Source: Nocardiopsis suaedae (GTDB lineage: Bacteria > Actinomycetota > Actinomycetes > Streptosporangiales > Streptosporangiaceae). Taken from it: 64,000 nt of DNA. The translations under genes and the position numbers were made by a program. The stretch is taken from NCBI RefSeq assembly GCF_027706745.1, contig NZ_JAQFWP010000037.1, positions 1 through 64,000 on the forward strand, given 5' to 3'. Below, one piece after another: positions 1-7,569 of this stretch. The notes beneath the pieces are model-generated. The model did not search any database. It was not told the DNA's origin and was given only the letters and a program-made list of their open reading frames with translations. Position 1 is the stretch's first letter; the number at the start of each line of letters is the position of its first letter.

Positions 1-55
1 CGGTCGGAGGCCACCTCACGCAGGAACGCCGCCCACTCCCCGGAGGGAAAGGACA
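1..55. repeat. Direct repeat, copy A of two
   Basis: This 55-base stretch is identical to 229-283. Both copies encode the C-terminal end of a DUF397 protein. The identity ends abruptly outside this part, while the N-terminal halves of the two genes differ. Confidence 0.9.
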
Positions 56-191
56 AGTGGCCGAGGTGAGGGTGCTTGCTGTCTCGCACATAGGCGGCCT
101 GCTGCGCCCCCGGTCTCGCCACTTCGACGCAGTTGGGGTTGTTCCCACCGCTGTAGCTGCTCTTGCACCAGGTCAGGGCGGAGTGCGTCAT
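1..191 (-). CDS. DUF397 domain protein (3' end beyond window)
   Basis: Small DUF397 protein, read leftward and running off the left edge; 63 codons are visible and the paralogue next door suggests only a codon or two is missing. The N-terminal motif LTWCKSSYS and the C-terminal FPSGEWAAFLREVASDR are the family signature. The ATG at 191 has GAGGAGAG five bases upstream. It is the third gene of a leftward operon behind a WhiJ-type regulator and another DUF397 gene. DUF397 proteins accompany WhiJ-type HTH regulators in actinomycetes; biochemical function is not settled. Confidence 0.85.
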   Translation of the reverse strand, partial: MTHSALTWCKSSYSGGNNPNCVEVARPGAQQAAYVRDSKHPHLGHLSFPSGEWAAFLREVASD

Positions 192-221
192 TCGAACTCT
201 CCTCGAATAGCCACGGTCACC

Positions 222-416
222 TCAGGAGCGGTCGGAGGCCACCTCACGCAGGAACGCCGCCCACTCCCCGGAGGGAAAGGACAGGTAGCCGATTCTGCGG
301 TTCTGCGTGTCCCGGACGGCCGCCCCGCCCTCGGGGATCGGGGCGAACTCCACACACTCACCGCCTGTGTCGTTGCTGTAGCTGGACTTGCGCCAGGTCA
401 GGACGGGGGGCGTCAT
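222..416 (-). CDS. DUF397 domain protein
   Basis: A 64-residue DUF397 protein. It has the typical start (LTWRKSSYSN), a middle with C-V-E-F followed by VRDTQNR, and the end FPSGEWAAFLREVA. Its ATG overlaps the stop of the upstream HTH gene by the ATGA tetranucleotide, so the two are translationally coupled; GAGGAGAG precedes the start. The downstream paralogue begins 30 bases after its stop. In WhiJ/AbaA-type loci such proteins are thought to work with the HTH partner in developmental control; that role is inferred from the family. Confidence 0.9.
   Translation of the reverse strand: MTPPVLTWRKSSYSNDTGGECVEFAPIPEGGAAVRDTQNRRIGYLSFPSGEWAAFLREVASDRS
229..283. repeat. Direct repeat, copy B of two
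   Basis: Identical to 1-55; covers the last codons of the second DUF397 gene. Suggests recent duplication or gene conversion between the two paralogues. Confidence 0.9.
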
Positions 417-1222
417 TCGAACTCTCCTCGGATTTCCGTGATCAGCTTCAGCGATTCCGCCGCAGGAAGCGCCGCGCCCTGGAGGTCCCCGAACAGCCGC
501 AGGTAGTCGTCGACCGCTTCGGCGTCTTGGGTGCCGGTTCCCGAGCGCCGTGTCTCCAACCAGAGCAGGTAGCCGCCGTCCACCCGATACAGGACGAACC
601 CGTTCGAGAGCCCGGGGTGGTGCTCAGTGGCGAAGGGCACGACCTGCACCGAAACGTAGGGCCAGTCCGCCACCTCCATGAGGCGGTCGAGCTGGTTCCT
701 CATGATCGCACGCCCGCCCACGGGCCGCCGCAGGACCGTCTCATCGAGGATCAGGAGGAGCCGGGGAGGCGCCTCTCCTTCCAGGAGCCGCTGCCGGGCC
801 CTGCGCGCCTGCACCAGCTCTTCGAGCTTGGCCGCCGGGGCATTGGGGAGCCCGGAACGGAGCAGGGTCCGCATGTAGTCCTCGGTCTGTACCAGGCCCG
901 GCACGACCGACAGCGAGTACTGCCGGATCTCGGTCGCGGCCCGCTCCCGCTGGGCGGCCTGCTGGAACCAGGGCGGGAGCAGGTCGCTTTCGGCCGAGCC
1001 GTCCCACGCCGTCTCCAAGATTTTTTTAGTGCCGAGAGCCGCGTCGATCTTCACGACGTGCGACCGTTTGATCCCGCGTTTTCCGCGTTCCATCGCGCTC
1101 AGCATCGCCGCCGATATACCGGTCGCCCCGGCGAGGTCCGTCAACGGGATTCCGACTTTCTCCCGCTCGGCACGTATCTGACGACCGATCCGCGCCCACC
1201 GCGCACTGTTCTTTCCCACCAT
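413..1222 (-). CDS. XRE-family regulator with DUF5753 (WhiJ-like)
   Basis: A 269-residue DNA-binding regulator. Residues about 10-65 form a helix-turn-helix of the XRE/Cro type (LTDLAGATGISAAMLSAMERG), and residues about 95-262 match the DUF5753 domain of WhiJ/Scr1-type actinobacterial regulators (VVPGLVQTEDYMRTLL, ILDETVLRRPVGG, VQVVPF). It starts the leftward operon with two DUF397 genes and diverges from an anti-sigma-like ATPase gene. This HTH + DUF397 + ATPase grouping is the recurrent WhiJ/AbaA arrangement linked to development and antibiotic control in Streptomyces. Operator and signal are unknown. Confidence 0.9.
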   Translation of the reverse strand: MVGKNSARWARIGRQIRAEREKVGIPLTDLAGATGISAAMLSAMERGKRGIKRSHVVKIDAALGTKKILETAWDGSAESDLLPPWFQQAAQRERAATEIRQYSLSVVPGLVQTEDYMRTLLRSGLPNAPAAKLEELVQARRARQRLLEGEAPPRLLLILDETVLRRPVGGRAIMRNQLDRLMEVADWPYVSVQVVPFATEHHPGLSNGFVLYRVDGGYLLWLETRRSGTGTQDAEAVDDYLRLFGDLQGAALPAAESLKLITEIRGEFE

Positions 1223-1344
1223 GCTCTACACATCAGCACGGCACGAACACTGCCGTCCACCCCACTGGTACGGCCAGGGTCGAAGTTGGTCGAAGGTATA
1301 GCAGGTCAGAGCGCATTCCGGGCAGTGTAAGAGGACACAAGAAA

Positions 1345-1378
1345 GGCCCCATCCGGTAATCCCGTACCGGACAGGGCC
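1345..1378. other. Interrupted dyad in the divergent intergenic region
   Basis: Arms GGCCC + TCCGGTA (1345-1349, 1352-1358) pair with TACCGGA + GGGCC (1365-1371, 1374-1378), with a CA/CA internal mismatch. It lies between the WhiJ-like gene and the ATPase gene and could be an attenuator of the rightward gene or an operator. No direct evidence distinguishes these. Confidence 0.4.
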
Positions 1379-1411
1379 GATCCCCACCAGTGACAGCGAA
1401 AAGGACGCCCG

Positions 1412-1888
1412 GTGAGGACCATGGAGAACATTACACCTGAGATAATGACGACAGAGCCGGTTCACGTACATCCCGGTGTATTCCGGTGCAGCCTTCCCGG
1501 TGAACTCACGGCCGCCGCGCAGGCCCGTGACTGGGCGGCCGCCACGCTCACCGCCCGCCTCGGGCTCCCCTCCGAGACCGCCGAAACCGCCAAACTCCTG
1601 GTGAGCGAGACCGTCACCAACGCCGTCCTGCACACCCTCAGCGGGCGCCCCGGCGGATCCGTCACCGTCGAGATCCACCCCGGCCCCGCATCCGTACGCT
1701 TCGAGGTCCACGACGCCGGAGGCGCCGCCACCGCGCCCTGCCCCGTGCTCGCCGCCCCCGACGCCGTCCACGGGCGCGGTCTGGCCCTTGTCGCGGCCCT
1801 CACCTCCGAATGGGGCCCCTTGGTCCACGGCCGGGTGCGCGGCGTCTACTTCACCCTCCCCACTCAAAACCCACGGGAGGACCGATGA
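1412..1888 (+). CDS. Anti-sigma-like ATP-binding protein (HATPase_c_2)
   Basis: A 158-residue single-domain GHKL ATPase of the RsbW/SpoIIAB type. The N-box is near residues 62-74 (LLVSETVTNAVLH), the G1 region DAGG near 101-104 and the G2 region GRGLALV near 121-127. Such proteins are predicted Ser/Thr kinases that sequester sigma factors or phosphorylate antagonists. The GTG at 1412 is placed by AAGGA six bases upstream; an ATG three codons later is possible. It diverges from the WhiJ-like gene, the typical neighbourhood for this subtype, and overlaps the next gene by four bases. Confidence 0.85.
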   Translation: MRTMENITPEIMTTEPVHVHPGVFRCSLPGELTAAAQARDWAAATLTARLGLPSETAETAKLLVSETVTNAVLHTLSGRPGGSVTVEIHPGPASVRFEVHDAGGAATAPCPVLAAPDAVHGRGLALVAALTSEWGPLVHGRVRGVYFTLPTQNPREDR

Positions 1889-2112
1889 GCCCGGTCCACC
1901 GCCCCGACCCGGCCACCGAGCGGGCCGACGCCCTCTACGACGCGGTCTCCGAGGCCCTCCGAGAACGCGGCCGCCACGTCGGCGAGCGCATCGCCGCCCA
2001 GCGGACCGCCGATGCCGCCTTCACCGCCCTCGACGAGCACCTTCGCTCGGGCGGGCTCCTGCCCACCCCCTGGCGCTCCGCCGCTCCCACAGCCCATCCG
2101 CACGGCCTGTGA
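1885..2112 (+). CDS. Small hypothetical protein, coupled to the ATPase
   Basis: A 75-residue, charged, probably helical protein of no family I recognise. The ATG overlaps the ATPase stop codon (ATGA) and is preceded by GGGAGG, so it is cotranslated with it. There is no membrane segment or cysteine pair. Its position suggests a partner of the ATPase, but that is inference. Reading frame and ribosome-binding site support it being real. Confidence 0.6.
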   Translation: MSPVHRPDPATERADALYDAVSEALRERGRHVGERIAAQRTADAAFTALDEHLRSGGLLPTPWRSAAPTAHPHGL

Positions 2113-2137
2113 CGGGCGGCCCCCGGGCCCTTCTCCC

Positions 2138-2165
2138 CGGCCCTCCTCCTCGGCGGGGAGGGCCG
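2138..2165 (+). terminator. Hairpin after the ATPase operon
   Basis: Perfect 9-bp stem (CGGCCCTCC with GGAGGGCCG) with a 10-base loop, about 25 bases past the stop of the small gene. No U-tract follows. A second G/C hairpin and the 12-base palindrome GGCGATATCGCC (2207-2218) follow closely. Confidence 0.5.
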
Positions 2166-2305
2166 TCGGCCGTGTGGCGGGGCGCGCCCTCCTCCCCCGT
2201 GGGGAGGGCGATATCGCCTTCGCGGGGGATACCTCCGCACCGGGATGCCGCGAGCATGTGGGAAACGCCGACGCCGTCACTCCCCACATCCTGAAGGACT
2301 CGGCC

Positions 2306-3577
2306 ATGAACGAGAACCAGCCCCCGGTACCGCTCCGCGGACCGTCGCGGTCCGTCGAGCGCGCGCCCGCCCCCGACCTCGCGCGCGGGATGATGCTGCT
2401 GCTGATCGCGCTCGCGAACACCCCGATCTACCTGTGGGCCACCACCCACTCGTCGAGCAGCAACCACCCCATGGACGAGGGGACGCTGGACAGCGCGGTG
2501 AGCGCCGTGCTGATCGTCGTCGCCGACCTCCGGGTCTATCCGATGTTCGCGTTCCTCTTCGGCTACGGCATCGTCCAGCTCTACCTGCGCCAGCAGGCCG
2601 CAGGGGTCTCCGAGGCCGACGCCCGCGCGCTGCTGCGCAGACGCAACCTCCTGCTCATCGCCTTCGGCGCGGTGCACGCGCTGCTCCTGTGGTACGGCGA
2701 CATCATCGGCGCCTACGGGCTCGTCGGCCTCGTCCTCGTCGCCCTCTTCCTGCGGCGCTCCGACCGCACCCTGCTCACCTGGGCCGGGATCGGCACGGGC
2801 CTGCTCGTGCTTCTGGCCGTCCTCTCCGTCGTGGGCGCTTCCTTCGCGGCCGGCCCGGAAGACGGGCAGGCGGCGACCTCGCCCGCCACGGACTCCGCCT
2901 TCATGATGGCGCCCATCGCCGAGGAGAACCCCCTGTGGGCGGCGGTGCTGCGCATCGCGTACTGGCCGCTGATCGTCATCGGCCAGGGCGTGGTCGGCGT
3001 GGCCGTCCCCGTCGCGATCGTCCTCGCCTTCTGGGCGGCGCGGCGCCGCATCCTCGAAGAGCCGTGGAACCACCTGCCGCTGCTGCGCCGCACCGCGGTG
3101 GTCGGCATCGCGGTCGGGTGGCTCGGACCGCTGCCGAGCGCCCTGCACCACCTCGGCCTGCTCGCGGTGCCTGAGGCCGCCGCGTGGGTCTTCTGGCCCG
3201 TCCAGCTGGCGACCGGCCTGGTCGGCGGTATCGGGTACGTCGCCCTGTTCGGCCTGATCGGCGCACGGCTGCGGGGCCGCCCCCTGGGGCGGGTCGGAAC
3301 GGCCGTCTCCGCCGTCGGGAAGCGCTCCATGTCCTGCTACATCGGGCAGTCGGTGCTGTGCGCCCCGATCCTGTCCGCGTGGGGCCTGGGGCTGGGCGCC
3401 CATCTGGGCAGCGCGGCCATGGCGCTGTTCGCCGTGGGGGTCTGGCTGGCCACGCTGGCCTTCGCCGTGCTGCTGGAGCGGGCCGGGAAGCGCGGCCCGG
3501 CCGAGGTCGCGCTGCGCCGCCTGGCCTACCGCCGCACGACGGCCGACCCGGCCGATGCGGGTTCCACGACGCGCTGA
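2306..3577 (+). CDS. DUF418 (YeiB-type) membrane protein
   Basis: A 423-residue polytopic membrane protein. The N-terminal part (APDLARGMMLLLIALANTPIYLW) is the YeiB-like start of the family and the last ~160 residues are the DUF418 domain (SMSCYIGQSVLCAPILSAWGLGLGA). About ten hydrophobic segments are visible. The ATG at 2306 is chosen because AAGGA lies eight bases upstream and the family begins just here; the frame is open much further upstream. Substrate is unknown; relatives are placed with acyltransferase-like membrane proteins. Confidence 0.88.
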   Translation: MNENQPPVPLRGPSRSVERAPAPDLARGMMLLLIALANTPIYLWATTHSSSSNHPMDEGTLDSAVSAVLIVVADLRVYPMFAFLFGYGIVQLYLRQQAAGVSEADARALLRRRNLLLIAFGAVHALLLWYGDIIGAYGLVGLVLVALFLRRSDRTLLTWAGIGTGLLVLLAVLSVVGASFAAGPEDGQAATSPATDSAFMMAPIAEENPLWAAVLRIAYWPLIVIGQGVVGVAVPVAIVLAFWAARRRILEEPWNHLPLLRRTAVVGIAVGWLGPLPSALHHLGLLAVPEAAAWVFWPVQLATGLVGGIGYVALFGLIGARLRGRPLGRVGTAVSAVGKRSMSCYIGQSVLCAPILSAWGLGLGAHLGSAAMALFAVGVWLATLAFAVLLERAGKRGPAEVALRRLAYRRTTADPADAGSTTR

Positions 3578-3622
3578 GCTCCGGTTCGTGCGCCGGAGGG
3601 GGAAAGCGGTGAAAATGGCGCC

Positions 3623-4510
3623 ATGGGTGACGATCAGGCAACAACGGAGTCCATCGCCGTCACCGGGGCGACCGGTTCGGTGGGCGGGCGGGTCGCCGCG
3701 CGGCTGGCCCGCCGGGGCGCGGCGCAGCGGCTCGTGGTGCGCGACCTGAACCGGGCCCCGGAGCTGCCCGGCGCCTCGGCGGCGATGGCGGCCTACGAGG
3801 ACCGGACCGCGATGCGCAGGGCCCTGCAGGGCGCCACGACCCTGTTCCTGGTCTCGGCCACCGAGTCGGCCGACCGGGTGGACCGGCACATCGCCGCCGT
3901 GGACGCGGCGGTCGAGGCCGGGGTGGGGCGGATCGTCTACCTGTCGTTCCTCAACCCCGGCCCGGCGGCGGTGTTCACCTTCGCCCGGGACCACTTCTTC
4001 ACCGAGGCGCACATCCGCTCCACCGGGGTGGCCCACACCTTCCTGCGCCCGTCCCTGTACCTGGACCTGCTGCCGGGGTGGGCGGACGAGCACGGGGTGG
4101 TGCGCGGTCCGGCCGGGAGCGGCCGCGTCGCCTGGGTGGCGCGCGACGACATCGCGGACGTGGCCGCCGAGGTGCTGTTGGAGCCGGGCGCCCACACAGG
4201 CCGCGCCTACGACCTGACGGGGCCGGAGGCGGTGACGCTGGGCGAGACGGCGGGGCGGCTGACGTCGCTGACCGGCAGGACCGTCCGGTACGTCCCGGAG
4301 ACCTGGGAGGAGGCGCTGGAGTCCCGGCGCGCCACCGGGGCCCCGGAGTGGGCGGTCGAGGGCTGGGCGAGCTCGTACGCGGCCGTCGCGGCCGGGGAGC
4401 TGGACACGGTCTCCCCTGCGGTGCCCGACATCACCGGCCATCCGGCCCAGACGATCGAGGGCTACCTGCGCAAGCACCCGAGCGCCTTGAACCACGTCGA
4501 ACCCGCTTAG
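3623..4510 (+). CDS. NAD(P)-binding SDR/NmrA-type oxidoreductase
   Basis: A 295-residue atypical short-chain dehydrogenase of the NmrA/QorB kind. The Rossmann motif VTGATGSVGGRVA is near residues 13-25; the catalytic YxxxK of classical SDRs is not evident. LRPSLYLDLLP and YDLTGPEAVTLGE are typical of the azoreductase/QOR2-like subgroup. Likely role: NAD(P)H-dependent reduction of a quinone-like substrate, or redox sensing. It stands alone, converging with the acyl-CoA ligase across a palindromic spacer. Confidence 0.85.
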   Translation: MGDDQATTESIAVTGATGSVGGRVAARLARRGAAQRLVVRDLNRAPELPGASAAMAAYEDRTAMRRALQGATTLFLVSATESADRVDRHIAAVDAAVEAGVGRIVYLSFLNPGPAAVFTFARDHFFTEAHIRSTGVAHTFLRPSLYLDLLPGWADEHGVVRGPAGSGRVAWVARDDIADVAAEVLLEPGAHTGRAYDLTGPEAVTLGETAGRLTSLTGRTVRYVPETWEEALESRRATGAPEWAVEGWASSYAAVAAGELDTVSPAVPDITGHPAQTIEGYLRKHPSALNHVEPA

Positions 4511-4539
4511 GGCCCACGCGGACGGGCGGACGCGCCCTT

Positions 4540-4594
4540 GTCGGTCCCAGGGAAGCCGGGATTGCAACGGACATGCCGGGTTCCCCGAGATCGA
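4540..4594. repeat. Imperfect palindrome between convergent genes
   Basis: Arms 4540-4562 and 4572-4594 match at 18 of 23 positions. The right arm, read on the minus strand, contains GTCGATCTCGGGGAAC, which resembles the palindromes at 8568, 40921 and 57165. It probably ends transcription from both flanking genes. Confidence 0.5.
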
Positions 4595-4784
4595 CGGGGG
4601 ATCCGCGCCACGGCCCCATGCCGGGCGCACGGGGACACGACCGTACGTGGTCGGCCTGCCGCCTCCGCCAGGCGGCCCCGCGGGTCCCCGGTCCCCGTCC
4701 ACGTGTCGCGCGCCCCGGCGTGCTGGCGAAGGGAGCGGCCGCGCCGCTCCCCTCTCCGCCCTCAAGGGTGCGCCCTTGCCGTGC

Positions 4785-6419
4785 TCACCCTCTCTCCTCG
4801 ACCACCTTCAGGCCGCCCTCCTCGTGCTCCTTGCGCAGGGTCTTCTTGTCGAACTTGCCGACACTGGTCTTGGGGACCTCGGCGATGAAGGCCCACCGCT
4901 CCGGGAGCTGCCAGCGGGCGACCCGGTCCGCCAGGTGGGCGCGCAGCTCGGCGGCGTCGGCCGTGTGGCCGTCCCGGAGCACCACGGCCACCAGGGGGCG
5001 CTCGTCCCACTTGGGGTCGGGCACGGCGATGACGGCGGCCTCGGCGACCGCGGGGTGCTCCATGACCCGGTTCTCCAGCTCCACCGACGAGATCCACTCC
5101 CCGCCGGACTTGATCACGTCCTTGGCGCGGTCGGTCAGCGTCAGGAACCCGTCGGGACTGAGGGTGCCCACATCGCCGGTGCGGAGCCAGCCGTCCTCGA
5201 ACTTCGCGGGGTCGGTGTCCTTGTAGTAGGAGCCCGCGATCCACGGGCCGCGCACCTGGAGCTCGCCGACGCTCTTCCCGTCGTTGGGCACGACCTCTCC
5301 GCCGTCGCCGACCAGGCGCCCCCGCACACTGGCCGGGAGCCGCCCCTGGGAGAGGCGGTAGGCCCACCGCTCCTCCCCCTCGGTCCCGGTCGGCGGGTTG
5401 GCGACGCTGCCCAGCGGCGAGGTCTCGGTCATGCCCCAGGCGTGCACGACGGGCACGCCGAAGCGCTCCTCGAAGACCCGCATCAGCGACGGCGGGCAGG
5501 CGGCACCGCCGACCACGACCCGGTTCAGCGACGACACGTCGCGCGGGCGCTCCTCCAGCTCGGCTGCCAGGCCCTGCCAGATGGTGGGCACCGCGGCGGC
5601 GATGGTGGGGCGCTCGACCTGGATCATGTCGGCGATGGCGGCCGGCTGGAGGAACCGGTCGGGCAGCAGCAGCGACGGGCCGACCATCATCGCCGCGTAC
5701 GGCAGGCCCCACGACATGGCGTGGAACATCGGGACGATCGCCAGCGCCTTGTCCCCCTGGCTCAGCCCCTTGCCGTCGCTCATGCACACCTGCATGGAGT
5801 GCAGCCAGATGGAGCGGTGGCTGTAGACGACGCCCTTGGGGTCGCCGGTGGTGCCGGAGGTGTAGCACATGGCGGCGGCGTCCCGCTCGTCGACGACGGG
5901 CCAGTCGAACTCCTCCGGACGGCCCTCGATCAGGGCGTCGTAGTGGTGCACCCGCACCCCGTCGGCGTCCAGCGCCGACAGGTCGGCCCCGGCGTCCCCG
6001 GCGACGATGACGTGCCGGACGGTGCTGAGCTTCGGCAGCAGCGGGGCGAACAGCGGCACCAGGCTGGCGTCGACGATGACGACCTCGTCCTCGGCGTGGT
6101 CGGCGATGTAGGCGAGCTGGGACGGGTGGAGCCGGATGTTCAGCGTGTGCAGCACCGCGCCCATGGCCGGAACGGCCAGGTAGGCCTCCAGGTGCTCCTG
6201 GTTGTTCCACTGGAAGGTGGCGACCCGCTGGTCGCCGGTGATGCCGAGCTCGCGCAGGGCGTGGGCCAGCTGCGCGGCCCGGCGCCCCACCTCCCGGTAG
6301 GTGGCCGAGTACGGCTCGCCCCCGGTCCAGGTGACCACCTCGGCGTCGCCGTGGACGGTGGTCCCGTAGCGGACCAGGTCCCCGATCGACAGCGGTACGT
6401 CCTGCATCGTGCTGCGCAT
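4785..6419 (-). CDS. Long-chain acyl-CoA synthetase (AMP-binding)
   Basis: A 544-residue adenylate-forming ligase that activates a fatty or related acid with ATP and couples it to CoA. The P-loop YTSGTTGDPKG is at 186-196, the AWGMTE motif follows, then TGDVGTLSPDGFLTLTDRAKD and the C-terminal lysine motif SVGKFDKKTLR. Length fits medium/long-chain ligases. The ATG at 6419 has GAGGA eight bases upstream. A TetR-type operator lies about 100 bases upstream, suggesting regulation by acyl-CoA or a related ligand. Exact substrate cannot be read from the sequence. Confidence 0.9.
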   Translation of the reverse strand: MRSTMQDVPLSIGDLVRYGTTVHGDAEVVTWTGGEPYSATYREVGRRAAQLAHALRELGITGDQRVATFQWNNQEHLEAYLAVPAMGAVLHTLNIRLHPSQLAYIADHAEDEVVIVDASLVPLFAPLLPKLSTVRHVIVAGDAGADLSALDADGVRVHHYDALIEGRPEEFDWPVVDERDAAAMCYTSGTTGDPKGVVYSHRSIWLHSMQVCMSDGKGLSQGDKALAIVPMFHAMSWGLPYAAMMVGPSLLLPDRFLQPAAIADMIQVERPTIAAAVPTIWQGLAAELEERPRDVSSLNRVVVGGAACPPSLMRVFEERFGVPVVHAWGMTETSPLGSVANPPTGTEGEERWAYRLSQGRLPASVRGRLVGDGGEVVPNDGKSVGELQVRGPWIAGSYYKDTDPAKFEDGWLRTGDVGTLSPDGFLTLTDRAKDVIKSGGEWISSVELENRVMEHPAVAEAAVIAVPDPKWDERPLVAVVLRDGHTADAAELRAHLADRVARWQLPERWAFIAEVPKTSVGKFDKKTLRKEHEEGGLKVVEERG

Positions 6420-6519
6420 GGTGATTGTCCTCGCTCCCGGCTACGGCGGCCCGTGTGATGCGTGTCACCGAACCTAGGAGCGCTGTGGGCCCACGTACAG
6501 GCGTGCCCGGCAATCGTTA

Positions 6520-6534
6520 CCTAACAGTGTTAGG
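6520..6534. promoter_or_regulatory. TetR-type operator upstream of the acyl-CoA ligase
   Basis: CCTAACAGTGTTAGG is a perfect 15-base palindrome around a central base, the form used by many TetR-family repressors. It lies 101-115 bases before the ligase start, where a leftward promoter would sit. No tetR gene is present nearby. Confidence 0.6.
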
Positions 6535-6710
6535 AGAGGGTGGAGGCGGCTCTGCGGCCCATGGGGCCCGAGGGAGAGGAGGCCTTCCGAGGGGTCGGCC
6601 CCGCCCTGGCACGACGGTGCGCGCACGGCGCCCCACCTCCCCCGATGTCCCCCGAGGGCCCCGAAAAGCCCCCTTCGGCCTGCGGATCCGCCGACCCGCC
6701 GACCGCAGGC

Positions 6711-6741
6711 TTGACCTTGACACCGTGACAAGGTCTTCACT
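6711..6741 (+). promoter_or_regulatory. MerR-type promoter and operator
   Basis: A 21-base dyad (6714-6734) has half-sites ACCTTG and CAAGGT with inner CAC/GTG, centred at 6724. It lies between a -35 element TTGACC (6711-6716) and a candidate -10 TTCACT (6736-6741), with 19 bases between them. An over-long 19-base spacer filled by the dyad is the hallmark of MerR-controlled promoters. The downstream operon encodes a MerR protein, so autoregulation is likely. Confidence 0.7.
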
Positions 6742-6762
6742 GGGGCGTCGGAGGTGGTCCCC

Positions 6763-7569
6763 ATGGAAACGACCGGAACGACACCGCAGCACACCCGCAT
6801 GGCCGAGGCCCTGTCCGCCGGGGACCGGTCGGTCCGGCTCCGCGCGGCCCTCGCGCTCGGGTCGAACCCCGACCCCGCGCTCCTGGACACGCTGGTCGAG
6901 CGGTGCGCGGCCGAGCCCGACTTCTTCGTGCGGGACATGCTGGCCTGGGCGCTGATCCGCCTCCCGGCGAAGACCGCCCTGCCCCGGATCCGCCGGGAGC
7001 TCGGGGCCGAGCGCCCGCAGGCCCGGAGCCAGGCGCTGCACCTGCTGTCGAAGTTCGGTGACGCGGACACCTGGCCCTGGATCACCCGCGACCTGCTGCA
7101 CGACGCGAACGACCAGGTCGCGCGGACCGCGTGGCGCGTCGCGGCCGCCCTCGCCCCCGAGGACGGGGAGGAGAGGCGGCGCCTGGCCGGTGAACTGGTC
7201 CGCCAGCTCGGCCGGGGCGGCCGCGACGTCCGGCTGAGCCTGAGCCGGGCCCTGGTGGAGCTCGGCGAGGCGGCCGCGCCCCTCCTGGCGGAGGCCGCGG
7301 AGAGCCCCGACCCGGAGGCGGCCGCGCACGCCCGCGCCACCGAGCGGCTGCGTCAGGACCCGGACAGCGGTTTCGACGCGGCCCTCGCAGAGGCCGAGCG
7401 CGTCGTCCTGCTCGGCCCGGAACGGGCCGCCTCTGCCGCCGCAGCGGCCGCGTCGGTGGACGCCGGAGCGCCGGAGGCCGCAGGACCCGCGGCAGGGGCG
7501 GACACGGCGGACCCGGCAGAGGTGGACCCGGCAGGGGCCGCACCGGCGCCGGAGGCCCGGGAATGCTGA
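6763..7569 (+). CDS. HEAT-repeat protein
   Basis: A 268-residue protein built of about five HEAT-like helical repeats (residues about 10-200: DRSVRLRAALALG, DFFVRDMLAWALIRLP, RPQARSQALHLLSKFG, NDQVARTAWRVAAALAP, GRDVRLSLSRALVELG), followed by an Ala/Pro-rich tail. HEAT scaffolds bind proteins; no catalytic motif is seen. The ATG at 6763 is preferred over the GTG at 6754 because GGAGG lies eight bases before it. It overlaps the MerR-HEAT gene by seven bases and shares its HEAT character, so the two products probably work together. Function is unknown. Confidence 0.8.
   Translation: METTGTTPQHTRMAEALSAGDRSVRLRAALALGSNPDPALLDTLVERCAAEPDFFVRDMLAWALIRLPAKTALPRIRRELGAERPQARSQALHLLSKFGDADTWPWITRDLLHDANDQVARTAWRVAAALAPEDGEERRRLAGELVRQLGRGGRDVRLSLSRALVELGEAAAPLLAEAAESPDPEAAAHARATERLRQDPDSGFDAALAEAERVVLLGPERAASAAAAAASVDAGAPEAAGPAAGADTADPAEVDPAGAAPAPEAREC

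Noticed and set aside
2021-4765. A 914-codon open frame on the minus strand
   Set aside because: It lies opposite the DUF418 and SDR genes, has low-complexity Arg/Gly/Pro composition and no domain. It is a GC-driven shadow.
4785-6419. Adenylation domain of a nonribosomal peptide synthetase
   Set aside because: The protein is a free-standing acyl-CoA ligase with no carrier or condensation domain in it or nearby; the same holds for fadD15.
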